64,000 nt of DNA from positions 1 to 64,000 of the forward strand of contig NZ_BMDB01000004.1 of the NCBI RefSeq assembly GCF_014635565.1, read 5' to 3'. The notes under the pieces are model-generated. The model made no database searches. It was not told the origin of the DNA and saw only the letters and a list, made by a program, of their open reading frames with translations. Shown in pieces: positions 43,765 to 52,884 of the stretch. Numbering within the stretch: position 1 is the first letter of the stretch; each line of letters begins with the position of its first letter. The DNA is from Phocicoccus schoeneichii. GTDB lineage: Bacteria > Bacillota > Bacilli > Staphylococcales > Salinicoccaceae. Made by a program: the position numbers and the translations under genes.

Positions 43765-44790
43765 CTATTGTTTAATGCGCCCAGCTCCAATTAGATGTTT
43801 TTGCCAATAAGCAGTCGTCAAATCTGCATAGCCAATCGGATCACCTGCGTTATACATTTGATTGTCTCCAAGATAAATTCCAACATGGGTAACATACGTT
43901 CCAGAGTTATACGTTGAGTGAAAAAATACTAAATCACCTGGCTTTGCTTCCGATAAAGGGATATGTTCTGTAAAGTCATATTGTTGTTGTGCTGTTCTTG
44001 GTAAATTAATGCCAGCCTTTTGATAGCTCCATTGTGTAAGCCCACTACAATCAAAAGAAGTGTTTGGGTTATCTCCACCAAATACATAAGGATAGCCTTC
44101 GTACTTCAAGGCTTCATCCATCACTAACTGCACAAGGTCACCATCAAATTGTGGGGAGTGAAAATATTGATTAACCAAGTCAACGTAGAACATATTGCCA
44201 TACAGGTATCGCCAACCACCGTTCTTTTTTACCGCAATTGGGTTGGAATAAGTCGTTTTACTTCCACCTGAATGTTTTTTCGCAAAGCTTTGGGCTAAAT
44301 CAAAACTATATCGCTTTCCCCTTTGTGCAACATAATCAATGAACCCACCGCCATAGTTATAAGCCTGTATGACCGTATTTCCATCCACTCCTTTAGATCC
44401 TGCGGATTGAATTAAATCTGCAAAGTATTTTACGCCTTGCTTTATAGATGCTTCTTCCGAATCTAAAGTATTTGGTGGCAATCCCATTGATTCACTTGAT
44501 TGCATCACATCAATTAACCTTCCACCACTTTCCACTTCCATAATTGCGAGTAATGTTGACACATATTCACTAACGCCATATTCTTTCGCATATTTCTCTA
44601 CCATTGGTCGGTGCTTTAATACACCTGCTGACACAGAAACACTTCCCACGCCATCCATGTCAGAATAATTTCTTCCTGATGAATCATCTTCATTAGAAAT
44701 AAAGAGTGCCACAAAAACCAACAATCCAAAAAAGAGTAGAAAGCCTACTCCATACGTAATGAGCATTATTTTTAATCGCATGATCTTCAT
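43765..44790 (-). CDS. bifunctional cell-wall hydrolase, lysozyme-like plus NlpC/P60 (Tn916 Orf14-like)
   Basis: 341 residues. A membrane anchor near the N-terminus (about 10-30), then a lysozyme-like domain (about 60-190, with AIMEVESGG carrying the catalytic Glu and the QAYNYGGGFIDY block), then NlpC/P60 (about 215-341) with Cys in FDCSGLTQWSY and His in THVGIYLG. It opens the peptidoglycan for the transfer channel. It overlaps Orf15 by 4 bases (ATGA). Confidence 0.9.
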   Translation of the reverse strand: MKIMRLKIMLITYGVGFLLFFGLLVFVALFISNEDDSSGRNYSDMDGVGSVSVSAGVLKHRPMVEKYAKEYGVSEYVSTLLAIMEVESGGRLIDVMQSSESMGLPPNTLDSEEASIKQGVKYFADLIQSAGSKGVDGNTVIQAYNYGGGFIDYVAQRGKRYSFDLAQSFAKKHSGGSKTTYSNPIAVKKNGGWRYLYGNMFYVDLVNQYFHSPQFDGDLVQLVMDEALKYEGYPYVFGGDNPNTSFDCSGLTQWSYQKAGINLPRTAQQQYDFTEHIPLSEAKPGDLVFFHSTYNSGTYVTHVGIYLGDNQMYNAGDPIGYADLTTAYWQKHLIGAGRIKQ

Positions 44791-46892
44791 TGACGTTCCC
44801 TCCTATTTGTAGACGCAGAACGTTTCTGAAGCTGTCTCTTCTTCATTACTTTGATTGGTTTATCCGGATGCTTCATCACTTTTTGTACTTTTTGTTTACG
44901 TTCCATTTCAGGGCGTTCTTTATAAACTGATATTTTTCTATTCAACTTCTCCTGTTTGAATTGGTCCTGCATCCCATGGGTTACATGTTCTTGAGCGTTT
45001 GTTGATGTCTTTTGTTGCTGTATAATTCTCCCCACAATCGGTTCTCTTTGAGTAACTGGTCGTGTATGAGTAGCCTGATTACGAGAAGGTTCACGCTTTT
45101 TATCTAATGACCTTCGTTTATCGGCTATCGTTTGACGATGTTTTACTGTTCGTTCGTTTGCTGCTTTTTTTCTTTGTTCTTTCGCCTGCACAACACCTTC
45201 TTTAAAATCATGAACAGGCTTTTTCAACTGTTCTTTCCCTTGCATTACCGCATATTTAGTATTCGTTGGTAAATCAACCAATTGTTCTTTTCGATGTTTG
45301 ATATTTTCTCGAACCTGACTTTTTGCACCAAGTACCTTGCCCGTTACTTGAACAAACTTCTGACTTAATGAAGTTGGATTCGCTTGTTCGTTCGCCTTTT
45401 CGCGATTCTTTTTTGGTGATGATGTTAGTCGTTGTAATGGGCGAAGTGGCGATGAACTCCCTTTTGCTTTTTTAGATTGACCAATTAATGCACCAGCCGT
45501 TGCACCTGCAAGTGTACGGGTAATATTACGTTGTAATCGGCGACTACCACGATTAAACATGCGATAAGGACGACGCATCACTTTACGGCTAACGTTTTGT
45601 GAGTCATTGCTTTGTAAGCTAAACATACTCATGATGTCACCAAGTTTCATGTAAATGCCCGCAAACGTGACAATCTGCAAGAAGGCAATTAAGAAAAATG
45701 GATAACTCGTTGTTAAACTGTACAGCATGGATGAAATACTGAAAGCAACGGTAATAATTAACGTGATACCCGCGCGAAGCATAATCACATTAAACAATTT
45801 CATAATCGCCTGTTTTCCCATGTTTTCGAAAGTCGGTATCATGGAAAGTAAAAAACTAATGGGCAAAAACATCGCATAGATAATAAACAAAATTTGCGAG
45901 AAGATCATAATTCCCGCTAAAAGAAACACAAAAACGGAAATCCCGATATTGAATAGAAATAAAAAGAAGACCATTCCTAAACGTGTAGTGGTCTTCGTAA
46001 TCGTTAAATTTTTATTGTCATGATCTTCAATTTCTGCTTTAACCGCATCTTCACGATCTTTTCCGTTATTAGCATCTGGACTAATCGAAACTAACGTCTC
46101 AACTCGATCTTCTCCAATCGTTTCTTTATCCGAATCATCAAATTGCAACAACATCCAAGGTTGCTCCACTTGAATGGAAAAGAGGTTATTCCGTATCAAA
46201 TCGACACTATCTTTTCCCTGACTACTCGAATTCGGCATCAAAATTTTTGTTCCTAAGTCCAAGCTTGCTTGACTAATATCAGCAGAAAAGTTATTGATTT
46301 TAGTAATATACGTTGGAGCATAGGCAATAAAAGAAGCCGACAAAATAAACACGACTAAAAAGTTCAGAATCGCTCGAATGGCTTTCGTCGTTTCTCGCTT
46401 CATTAAACCTGTATAAGCCACGTAAATCCCAATGACTAAAATAAACAGAAGCAAGAAACCAACATAAAAACCTGAACTACTAAACCCATTTGCGGTAATC
46501 CCAGCTAATGTTTGCATGTTTTTTCCGATGGCATCTGCCGTTTGTGAAATGAAATCGAGTGAGTAAGCTTGTTGGATTAAATACCCTGTCGCATTGGACA
46601 AATACAAGCTAATAATCCAGATGAAATTGGTAATCATGTAGAGTCCATACATGACTTGTTTACCAATTCCATCATTCCAGTTCCACGGCAGCCAATCCCA
46701 ACCTGTATCCACATAAAAATCGAGTTGGTAATGGTCTAATGGATAAAGAGAATACAAGTTATCTTCTGATACCGTATCATCAACTAATCCCGCAGCATTT
46801 GCGAAAGTGCCGAGTAAAAGAAGACATAGAAAAACGGCAGCACTAATCAGCACTACCGTTAAAATTATCTTTTTTAGTTTTTGTTTGTTCAC
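44787..46892 (-). CDS. conjugation membrane protein (Tn916 Orf15-like, VirB6-like)
   Basis: 701 residues from a GTG start preceded by GAGGTGAC; the longer frame overlaps virB4 deeply and is rejected. A signal-like helix is followed by an extracellular part, six to seven membrane helices (about 95-450) and a long basic, repeat-like cytoplasmic tail (about 470-701, rich in K, R and Q). It is the channel scaffold of Tn916-type systems. Confidence 0.88.
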   Translation of the reverse strand: MNKQKLKKIILTVVLISAAVFLCLLLLGTFANAAGLVDDTVSEDNLYSLYPLDHYQLDFYVDTGWDWLPWNWNDGIGKQVMYGLYMITNFIWIISLYLSNATGYLIQQAYSLDFISQTADAIGKNMQTLAGITANGFSSSGFYVGFLLLFILVIGIYVAYTGLMKRETTKAIRAILNFLVVFILSASFIAYAPTYITKINNFSADISQASLDLGTKILMPNSSSQGKDSVDLIRNNLFSIQVEQPWMLLQFDDSDKETIGEDRVETLVSISPDANNGKDREDAVKAEIEDHDNKNLTITKTTTRLGMVFFLFLFNIGISVFVFLLAGIMIFSQILFIIYAMFLPISFLLSMIPTFENMGKQAIMKLFNVIMLRAGITLIITVAFSISSMLYSLTTSYPFFLIAFLQIVTFAGIYMKLGDIMSMFSLQSNDSQNVSRKVMRRPYRMFNRGSRRLQRNITRTLAGATAGALIGQSKKAKGSSSPLRPLQRLTSSPKKNREKANEQANPTSLSQKFVQVTGKVLGAKSQVRENIKHRKEQLVDLPTNTKYAVMQGKEQLKKPVHDFKEGVVQAKEQRKKAANERTVKHRQTIADKRRSLDKKREPSRNQATHTRPVTQREPIVGRIIQQQKTSTNAQEHVTHGMQDQFKQEKLNRKISVYKERPEMERKQKVQKVMKHPDKPIKVMKKRQLQKRSASTNRRERQ

Positions 46893-46896
46893 ATTG

Positions 46897-49359
46897 TCAC
46901 CTCGTTTCTTTTTCATTTGTAGGTGGTCGAGTATCGAATGCATCAAATAAATCTTCAAAAACAGGATGGACTTGAATAATCCCAACCCGTCCATATAAAT
47001 CTTGGATCAAGCATTGACCATTTTCTAATTCACGAAGTCGCCTTTGATTGCCTTCATCTTCTTTATCGACGCCAAAAAACTCCAAGGTCTTTTTAATTTC
47101 ATTAATATCCCTAGAACGAAAGGCAAACTTCACACCGATATTATTTTTTAGTTTTTCATCGGTTAAATCATCTGCGTTTTGTGTTACAAAATATACGCCC
47201 GCATTCATCGCACGTCCTGCACGAACTAATTTATTCGAGAGTGTTTTCCCTTGTGCGACTTGCAGGAAACTCCAAGCTTCATCCAAATCAACAATTTTAA
47301 ATATGCTTCGATCAGAATGGATAAAGTCTAATGCGAAGGTAGAAATTACAATCAACATCGCAACACTAAGGAGTTCCATTGTTGTGTATTCTTCAAAACT
47401 AGTTTCCGCATCAGGTAACACCAAATCAGCTACTTGAATAATGTTTAACTGTTTCTCTAAACTAATCGAATTTTTCACCGTTCCATCTGAAAATAGAAGG
47501 TGAGCGAAATCATAGTCCGTAAAACTTTCAATATGGTCCGCAATCGGACCAGCTAATGGATTAGGATCACTTCTTAATTCATGAATCACAAGAAGCAAGC
47601 CCCGTTCTTCCTGTTGACCAACGGCACGAATCGCACGTCGCAATACAGGAAATTTATCCCCATCCCGACTCGATATACCCGTGAGAAAGGTGAGAATATC
47701 AATCGCAAGACTTTCTGAATCCTTTTTCTTTTTCATAATGACAAAGGGATCAAGTAGTCCTTTGTTTGAATCATCACTTGTTAAATTAACAATATTTATT
47801 TCATGTGCCATTTCAGGCAATGTTTCTTTCCAGTTGCCACGTTCTGCCTTTGGATCAACGATGAGTGCTTGTCCTCCGAAAAGAACAGCATAATAGACCA
47901 GTAGATTGTTGGAAAAAGATTTCCCACCACCAAGTGAACCTAAGAAAGCAGAAGCCAAGGCATTTGTGACTGAACCTTTGACCCCTTGACTCGCTAAACT
48001 AGGATTGAGATATACATTTCTTCCTGTATCCAAGTTGTAACCAAAATAAATCCCTTCTGTTTCACCAAGCATTTGTGTAGCACCAAATCCAAGTCCAGCT
48101 AAAAAGTCAGATGTAACATACTGAATATAATCATTCATATATCGTTTACTGGCAGGAATAAATTCACTGTGTAAACCAATCATATCGCCAAATGGGCGAA
48201 CAAGTTTTACGTTTAAATCATCATAAAAATCTTTCACTTCATTACACCGTTGTTTCAGTTCATCTAAAGTAGAAGCAGATACGCGAATGACATAACTTAA
48301 CTTGTACATCGATTCTTTACTTTGATCAAGTACATCTTCTAATTCATTCACTTGTTCCAAGGCTTCTAACACATTGCTTCCTGTTTCATTGTTGGATTCC
48401 CACGCATGATCATCTAAATCTTTCAGTTCTTTTTTCTTATTGCGCACAGTTGATAATGCTTTTTTATTCGTCACGATTTCCACATTCATGGATGTATCTA
48501 TGGGGAAAGTGAATTGTTGTTGTTGATAATAAAAGATTTCATCTGATGGAAACTCCAAATCACCAACAATTGAATTGATCGTAAAATAGGCAACATATGT
48601 TGTCTGTTCTTCTTGTTCGATTTTTAAATAACGTTGATTTTCTTCTATTAAACAACGTGTTGGCTTAATAATGTCATAGTGTTTCACTAAAGTTTCATGA
48701 TTTAACTTTTTCAGTGGAAGCACGTAGTCATAGTCCTCATAAGCAACATCTGATTGACCATGTAGATGTTCAATTAAATAACCAAAATCATTTTTCTCTA
48801 AAGGACGGATTTTGAAACGTCTTGAAATTTTGTTTTGCAGTAAAGACTCCATTTTAGAGAAACGTCTCATTTCATCATGAGGCATGGACACAAAATCACC
48901 CATTAAATGATGGTTCACATCACGAACAAAAGAAGATAGTGAATTTTTAATCGATTTCCCCATAGATTTCATACTAACCTCTTCTTCATTCAAGAGCAGT
49001 TTAAAACCAATAAAGAAACGATAGTCTACTTGATGTTCCCCGATCATCGAAACAAGCGCTTCCGTTTGATCGTCAATTCGTGCATAAGCAACGTCTTTTA
49101 ATCGACCAGTAACTAAATCTTTACTACGCTCTTGAACAGAACGAATACTACTGGCCGTACTAATTTGTAGAGCATGAATTTTTCCGTCTTGATTTTGTGC
49201 AATCAATTGGCGAAAATGATCATGTACTTGTATTTTTTCGTCTGGTGATAAAAAGGAATAATTATAGGGAAGCAATTCATAATAGGCAAAGCATTCTCCA
49301 TCACGGTTAAAGACAAGATTATTTTCCATATATTTAATCGGATAACGCATGGATTTCAC
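46897..49359 (-). CDS. conjugation ATPase VirB4-like (Tn916 Orf16-like)
   Basis: 820 residues, near the 815 of Orf16. Walker A SLGGGKSFSNN near residue 467, Walker B region FKIVDLDEAWSFLQ and a conserved VYFVTQNADDLT. It powers assembly and substrate passage in the type IV-like channel. It overlaps tcpE by 26 bases at its start. Confidence 0.92.
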   Translation of the reverse strand: MKSMRYPIKYMENNLVFNRDGECFAYYELLPYNYSFLSPDEKIQVHDHFRQLIAQNQDGKIHALQISTASSIRSVQERSKDLVTGRLKDVAYARIDDQTEALVSMIGEHQVDYRFFIGFKLLLNEEEVSMKSMGKSIKNSLSSFVRDVNHHLMGDFVSMPHDEMRRFSKMESLLQNKISRRFKIRPLEKNDFGYLIEHLHGQSDVAYEDYDYVLPLKKLNHETLVKHYDIIKPTRCLIEENQRYLKIEQEEQTTYVAYFTINSIVGDLEFPSDEIFYYQQQQFTFPIDTSMNVEIVTNKKALSTVRNKKKELKDLDDHAWESNNETGSNVLEALEQVNELEDVLDQSKESMYKLSYVIRVSASTLDELKQRCNEVKDFYDDLNVKLVRPFGDMIGLHSEFIPASKRYMNDYIQYVTSDFLAGLGFGATQMLGETEGIYFGYNLDTGRNVYLNPSLASQGVKGSVTNALASAFLGSLGGGKSFSNNLLVYYAVLFGGQALIVDPKAERGNWKETLPEMAHEINIVNLTSDDSNKGLLDPFVIMKKKKDSESLAIDILTFLTGISSRDGDKFPVLRRAIRAVGQQEERGLLLVIHELRSDPNPLAGPIADHIESFTDYDFAHLLFSDGTVKNSISLEKQLNIIQVADLVLPDAETSFEEYTTMELLSVAMLIVISTFALDFIHSDRSIFKIVDLDEAWSFLQVAQGKTLSNKLVRAGRAMNAGVYFVTQNADDLTDEKLKNNIGVKFAFRSRDINEIKKTLEFFGVDKEDEGNQRRLRELENGQCLIQDLYGRVGIIQVHPVFEDLFDAFDTRPPTNEKETR

Positions 49360-49726
49360 TCCTTACAGCTGTAATACTTTCATTCACTTTCACATGTTGT
49401 AATTTAATTGGCTTCCCTGCATAAGTTATTTTAGGACGAAAAAAGTAAGTGATGACGGATTTCAGAAAGCTATATGGCTTTTTGCCATCAAATGTTTTTT
49501 GACTCATAAACCATGTTAAGCCAACAGGAATTCCAACATATTTTAATAGTGCTCCATTAATCAATGAGAGCGGGGGAAGATTCCCAAGTAACATGACAAG
49601 CAGAAGCGAAAGTACAAACCACGACATTTGATTAAATGTGACGGGAAAGGGCAAGCGAAAATCATTGATTGCATAAATGACTTTTTCAACCGACCAAATA
49701 CGGGTATAACTTTTTAATTTTTTCAT
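49334..49726 (-). CDS. tcpE: conjugation protein TcpE (Tn916 Orf17-like)
   Basis: 130 residues from ATG with AAGGAGAAC. Begins KSYTRIWSVEKVIYAINDFR, followed by two membrane helices (about 38-70), as in TcpE, a small inner-membrane part of the transfer machine. Confidence 0.85.
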   Translation of the reverse strand: MKKLKSYTRIWSVEKVIYAINDFRLPFPVTFNQMSWFVLSLLLVMLLGNLPPLSLINGALLKYVGIPVGLTWFMSQKTFDGKKPYSFLKSVITYFFRPKITYAGKPIKLQHVKVNESITAVRSEIHALSD

Positions 49727-49741
49727 AAGTTCTCCTTTCAA

Positions 49742-49776
49742 GAAAAAACAGCCTGCATATTATACACAGACTGTTT
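49742..49776 (-). terminator. hairpin between ardA and tcpE
   Basis: Minus strand AAAACAGTCTGTG/...CAGGCTGTTTTTT, imperfect stem with T-run. Partial termination here would set ardA level apart from the transfer genes. Confidence 0.5.
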
Positions 49777-49794
49777 TCGCATTTTTATATTTAC

Positions 49795-50295
49795 TTATCC
49801 AACATATTCAAATACACCATGTGACGTAACGAGAAAACTCCCGTTTATTTCTAAATCTCTTCCAGGTGCTTGATAATCGATATAATTCTGTAAATTAGTA
49901 GGTACCTCACCAAGCATACCCGTTTCTTCAACATAGTAACGAGCCACATCTTCCATATCTTCACAATCTGTATAACAGATAATATCATCTTGATTCTCTA
50001 GCAATTCTTCTAAGCTATCAAACCAGTAGCCTTGAATTTCAGATAGTTCATGGTAAATTGGTGAGCCTTCTAAATTTTCTACCATGGCACATAACCGATT
50101 GATTTCAGAAATTGGGGTGTATTCACCAATTTCAAATGGTAATTCGTAATCATGTATGGCGTATTCTTCATATTCACTATTTAAACCGATGCGTTCTTTC
50201 ACTTCTTCCATATCGATTGGTGGGGTAAACCAATCTCCAACCAATTCGCCCTCATTATATTTTCCGAGATTGGCGATATATACTTGCATGTCCAT
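49795..50295 (-). CDS. ardA: antirestriction protein ArdA (Tn916 Orf18-like)
   Basis: 166 residues, strongly acidic, the DNA-mimic composition expected. YIANLGKYNEGELVGDWF at the N-terminus and IHDYELPFEIGEYTPISEIN in the middle are hallmark ArdA sequence. It blocks type I restriction during entry into a new host. AAAGGATG precedes its start region. Confidence 0.92.
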   Translation of the reverse strand: MDMQVYIANLGKYNEGELVGDWFTPPIDMEEVKERIGLNSEYEEYAIHDYELPFEIGEYTPISEINRLCAMVENLEGSPIYHELSEIQGYWFDSLEELLENQDDIICYTDCEDMEDVARYYVEETGMLGEVPTNLQNYIDYQAPGRDLEINGSFLVTSHGVFEYVG

Positions 50296-50370
50296 CAGTT
50301 TTCACATCCTTTTTGTTAAAAATAGGCATAAAAAAACAGCAGACAATAAATGTCCACTGGAAAATTCATT

Positions 50371-51021
50371 TTATCTCTTTGCAAATGCCCGCTTAATTTC
50401 TAAGTCGCTTTTACAGTCAGCTTTTTCTGTTGAAAAGTAAAAGCTCAAATTAGTATCATTACGAAATGTTTCATATAGTTCTGGTCGAAGCATTTCTGCT
50501 TTATTACTATTAGCAATACTACGCTTTTTCAATGTTCCATCAGCTTTTTTGCCATTACGACGAACCTCATAACAATACACTGCTTTTGGATTATTCCCTT
50601 CTGCACGACTACCAATTATTTTTTGTATCCTATCACTTTTCTTTATGATTTTTTCTTCAGGTATAAATTCAGAGAAAATATTGGCAAAATCTACAAATAA
50701 ATCTCTCCCCATATTTCTATTTTCCACACCAAAAAAATCACAAAATTCTTTAAAATCATCAAAATAAACTTCATAAAAGTCAATAAATCCTTTAATTGAA
50801 TGTTCCGTATTGTTATCTTTTACAAATTCTACTTTAGCTTTAGCATGCTGATTTGGTTTTCTTTCCTTTTCATTATACAAAGTTAATATAACAATGTATT
50901 GTTCAGTTTTATATTCAAAGATAAAAGAATCTATCATCCACTGTTTTTTCTCCATGTCCTTTAATAGACACGGCAATTTATTAAAACGTATTTTCGTTTT
51001 CTTATTCGTCAAATTTACCAA
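50371..51021 (-). CDS. ICE cargo protein, possibly DUF6037-like
   Basis: 216 residues, soluble. Alternating strands in the first 110 residues and a basic conserved block YEVRRNGKKADGTLKKRSI near 150-170 are visible. I place it only tentatively with DUF6037. It is not part of the Tn916 transfer set and has been inserted between ardA and tcpD, a place where cargo is unusual. Composition is as AT-rich as its neighbours. Confidence 0.55.
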   Translation of the reverse strand: MVNLTNKKTKIRFNKLPCLLKDMEKKQWMIDSFIFEYKTEQYIVILTLYNEKERKPNQHAKAKVEFVKDNNTEHSIKGFIDFYEVYFDDFKEFCDFFGVENRNMGRDLFVDFANIFSEFIPEEKIIKKSDRIQKIIGSRAEGNNPKAVYCYEVRRNGKKADGTLKKRSIANSNKAEMLRPELYETFRNDTNLSFYFSTEKADCKSDLEIKRAFAKR

Positions 51022-51122
51022 GACCTTTCCATTTTAAGCCTATTGTATCATCCCCCGTTCTCTAAATCTAACTACAACATTCAGAATAAAGATTCTACTA
51101 TTTTAATAAACCAATCCATATA

Positions 51123-51344
51123 TCACGCTCCAATAATACGATTGAATAAGTTTAACAATACATCTTTCACTCCACTTGCATTAAATACCAACCCTACCGC
51201 AACTAAAGCAACAATTAAAAAACCTATCAATTTAGAGAACTCTCGTTTAAAGCCTAAATAAATACCAATTACAACGATTGCCATTAACACCAACGATTGT
51301 GCATTACTTAAAAACCAGTTATACAAATTTTGTCCAAAGTTCAT
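51123..51344 (-). CDS. tcpD: conjugation protein TcpD (Tn916 Orf19-like)
   Basis: 73 residues with two membrane helices around GFKREFSKLIG. Matches the small TcpD/Orf19 proteins in size, topology and place between mobT and ardA. Confidence 0.75.
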   Translation of the reverse strand: MNFGQNLYNWFLSNAQSLVLMAIVVIGIYLGFKREFSKLIGFLIVALVAVGLVFNASGVKDVLLNLFNRIIGA

Positions 51345-51366
51345 TATTCATTTCTCCTTCCATCTA

Positions 51367-51456
51367 CTAATATTTTGTCACTTGACGCATGCATTCGATA
51401 AACCATAAAATAATACCACCTATGATGGCAATAAAAATAAATTTGATGATTTTCAT
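51367..51456 (-). CDS. 29-residue membrane peptide (DUF3789-like)
   Basis: ATG preceded by AAGGG; MKIIKFIFIAIIGGIILWFI is one membrane span, followed by a short polar tail. Tiny proteins of this sort (DUF3789) lie next to the relaxase in Firmicute ICEs. It lies 18 bases after mobT. Confidence 0.5.
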   Translation of the reverse strand: MKIIKFIFIAIIGGIILWFIECMRQVTKY

Positions 51457-51473
51457 GGAAACCCTTCAATCTA

Positions 51474-52658
51474 TCATTTAATAACATCTTCTGTTTCAAG
51501 TGCCTGTTGCATCAATAATTGTTGATGTCGTTTGGTTAACTTCGCTTGATCCAGCATATCTTTAATCACAGTTGTTTGATTGATTTCATCTAGTTTAGTT
51601 GCCAGTTTCCAAGTAGGGGCTACTTGACGTGCCAACCATCTAAGTGTTTTATCGAATGTGTAAGGTTCAGGTTTTGTTGTTAAATAAATTCTTCTGTTTT
51701 CACCTAAATCTAAAAAACGCTGCCACTCTGCATTCATTGGCCAACTACTTCGCCGTTTTTTCTCATCTTTATCAACAAATCGAATATATCGGTTAATAAT
51801 GGAAAAGGCTGTTCGTCCCGCATCTTCGTAGGTCATTAAATCAACAACTGCATGATAAGCACGATCATTTTTCAATCGAATTTCAAACCGATTTTTAATG
51901 TCCGTATCTTCAAGTGATGCGCCATGTTTCACGTATTGTTCGTAATCTTTTTCATACACACAAAAATACACATCACTTTTCAAGGAACCAATATATAACG
52001 TATTTCCCATATCCCGTTTTTCTTCTCCATGAACTAATTCGCCAGAACGATAACTTTTAAAGCTACGAAACACAGAAATACATTCTTCATTTCTACATTT
52101 GTTCGTCAAAAATGGAATATCCAATATGCCTGTCCTATCATTGATTGCTAGGTCAACTCGTTTAAAGACACCATTCACACGGAATACATCCATAAAGAAA
52201 TCAAACCATGTACGTTGCTGGGCTAATAAAAAGTTTTCAAATTGACGACAACCCTTACCTTTGAGTTCAAGTAAACAACCTTTATCTTCATCAGGCGAAA
52301 CCATAACGACAATGTCACCAAAAACATATTGTTCCAAGTAAGAATAAAACGCATAATCTTCATGGATCATATACTCCATTTTCAATCGTAAGATTTCTTC
52401 AATAACTGGCTTCGGGTTCGTTGTTAAAAAACGTATTCGCACGTAATCAAATAAAATTTCCAAAGGTGCTTCTGGATTAAATTGTTCTAATATATCGAAC
52501 ATCGCCTGTTGTAACGTTTGAGTCGGTGTAATTTTTCCTGTTTCAATCTCACTAATATATTGCCTTGAAATTCCTACATGTACCGCTAATTTGTTTTGCG
52601 ATACGCCGTATGCCAATCGTTTTTCTTTTAATTGTTGATACCAAGGTACTTCATTCAT
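51474..52658 (-). CDS. mobT: relaxase / replication initiator MobT (Tn916 Orf20-like)
   Basis: 394 residues from the ATG set by GGAGG at 7 bases. An N-terminal XRE helix-turn-helix (about 8-55, YGVSQNKLAVHVGISRQYIS) is fused to a Rep_trans-type nicking domain, with FKRVDLAINDRTG as the metal/HUH-like strand region and RFEIRLKND. It nicks oriT, which lies just upstream. A longer frame reaching 52742 is rejected because it crosses a hairpin. Confidence 0.9.
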   Translation of the reverse strand: MNEVPWYQQLKEKRLAYGVSQNKLAVHVGISRQYISEIETGKITPTQTLQQAMFDILEQFNPEAPLEILFDYVRIRFLTTNPKPVIEEILRLKMEYMIHEDYAFYSYLEQYVFGDIVVMVSPDEDKGCLLELKGKGCRQFENFLLAQQRTWFDFFMDVFRVNGVFKRVDLAINDRTGILDIPFLTNKCRNEECISVFRSFKSYRSGELVHGEEKRDMGNTLYIGSLKSDVYFCVYEKDYEQYVKHGASLEDTDIKNRFEIRLKNDRAYHAVVDLMTYEDAGRTAFSIINRYIRFVDKDEKKRRSSWPMNAEWQRFLDLGENRRIYLTTKPEPYTFDKTLRWLARQVAPTWKLATKLDEINQTTVIKDMLDQAKLTKRHQQLLMQQALETEDVIK

Positions 52659-52677
52659 ATGCATTCCTCCCAACACA

Positions 52678-52714
52678 AAAAAGATGTCAACTAAAGGATA
52701 AAAGCTGACATCTT
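52678..52714 (-). terminator. hairpin between oriT and mobT
   Basis: Minus strand AGATGTCA/TGACATCT with a 14-base loop and six T after it. Likely an attenuator upstream of mobT. Confidence 0.55.
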
Positions 52715-52784
52715 CGTAATATGACCTAAACCCTTGATGCACAAGGGTTTTTGGACTTTTGAAACAGTTTCTTATTGTTTTTCT

Positions 52785-52881
52785 ACCCCCCTGTTAGAAA
52801 CGGGGGGTAAAGCGTGGCTGTCGCCACGCAGGCTTTGCCCAGCACAGCGGCTTACGCTTCGCACGCCGCCGCACTGGGCAG
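52785..52881. other. oriT (origin of transfer)
   Basis: A cluster of GC-rich inverted repeats in AT-rich DNA between tcpA and mobT, the place of oriT in Tn916. Repeat 1: ACCCCCC/GGGGGGT (52785-52808, with CTGTTAGAAAC between). Repeat 2: GCGTGGC/GCCACGC (52812-52829). Repeat 3: TGCCCAG/CTGGGCA enclosing GCGGC/GCCGC (about 52836-52880). The CCCCCC..CTAACAG-type element resembles the oriT nick region of Tn916/ICEBs1. Confidence 0.8.
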
Positions 52882-52884
52882 CCT

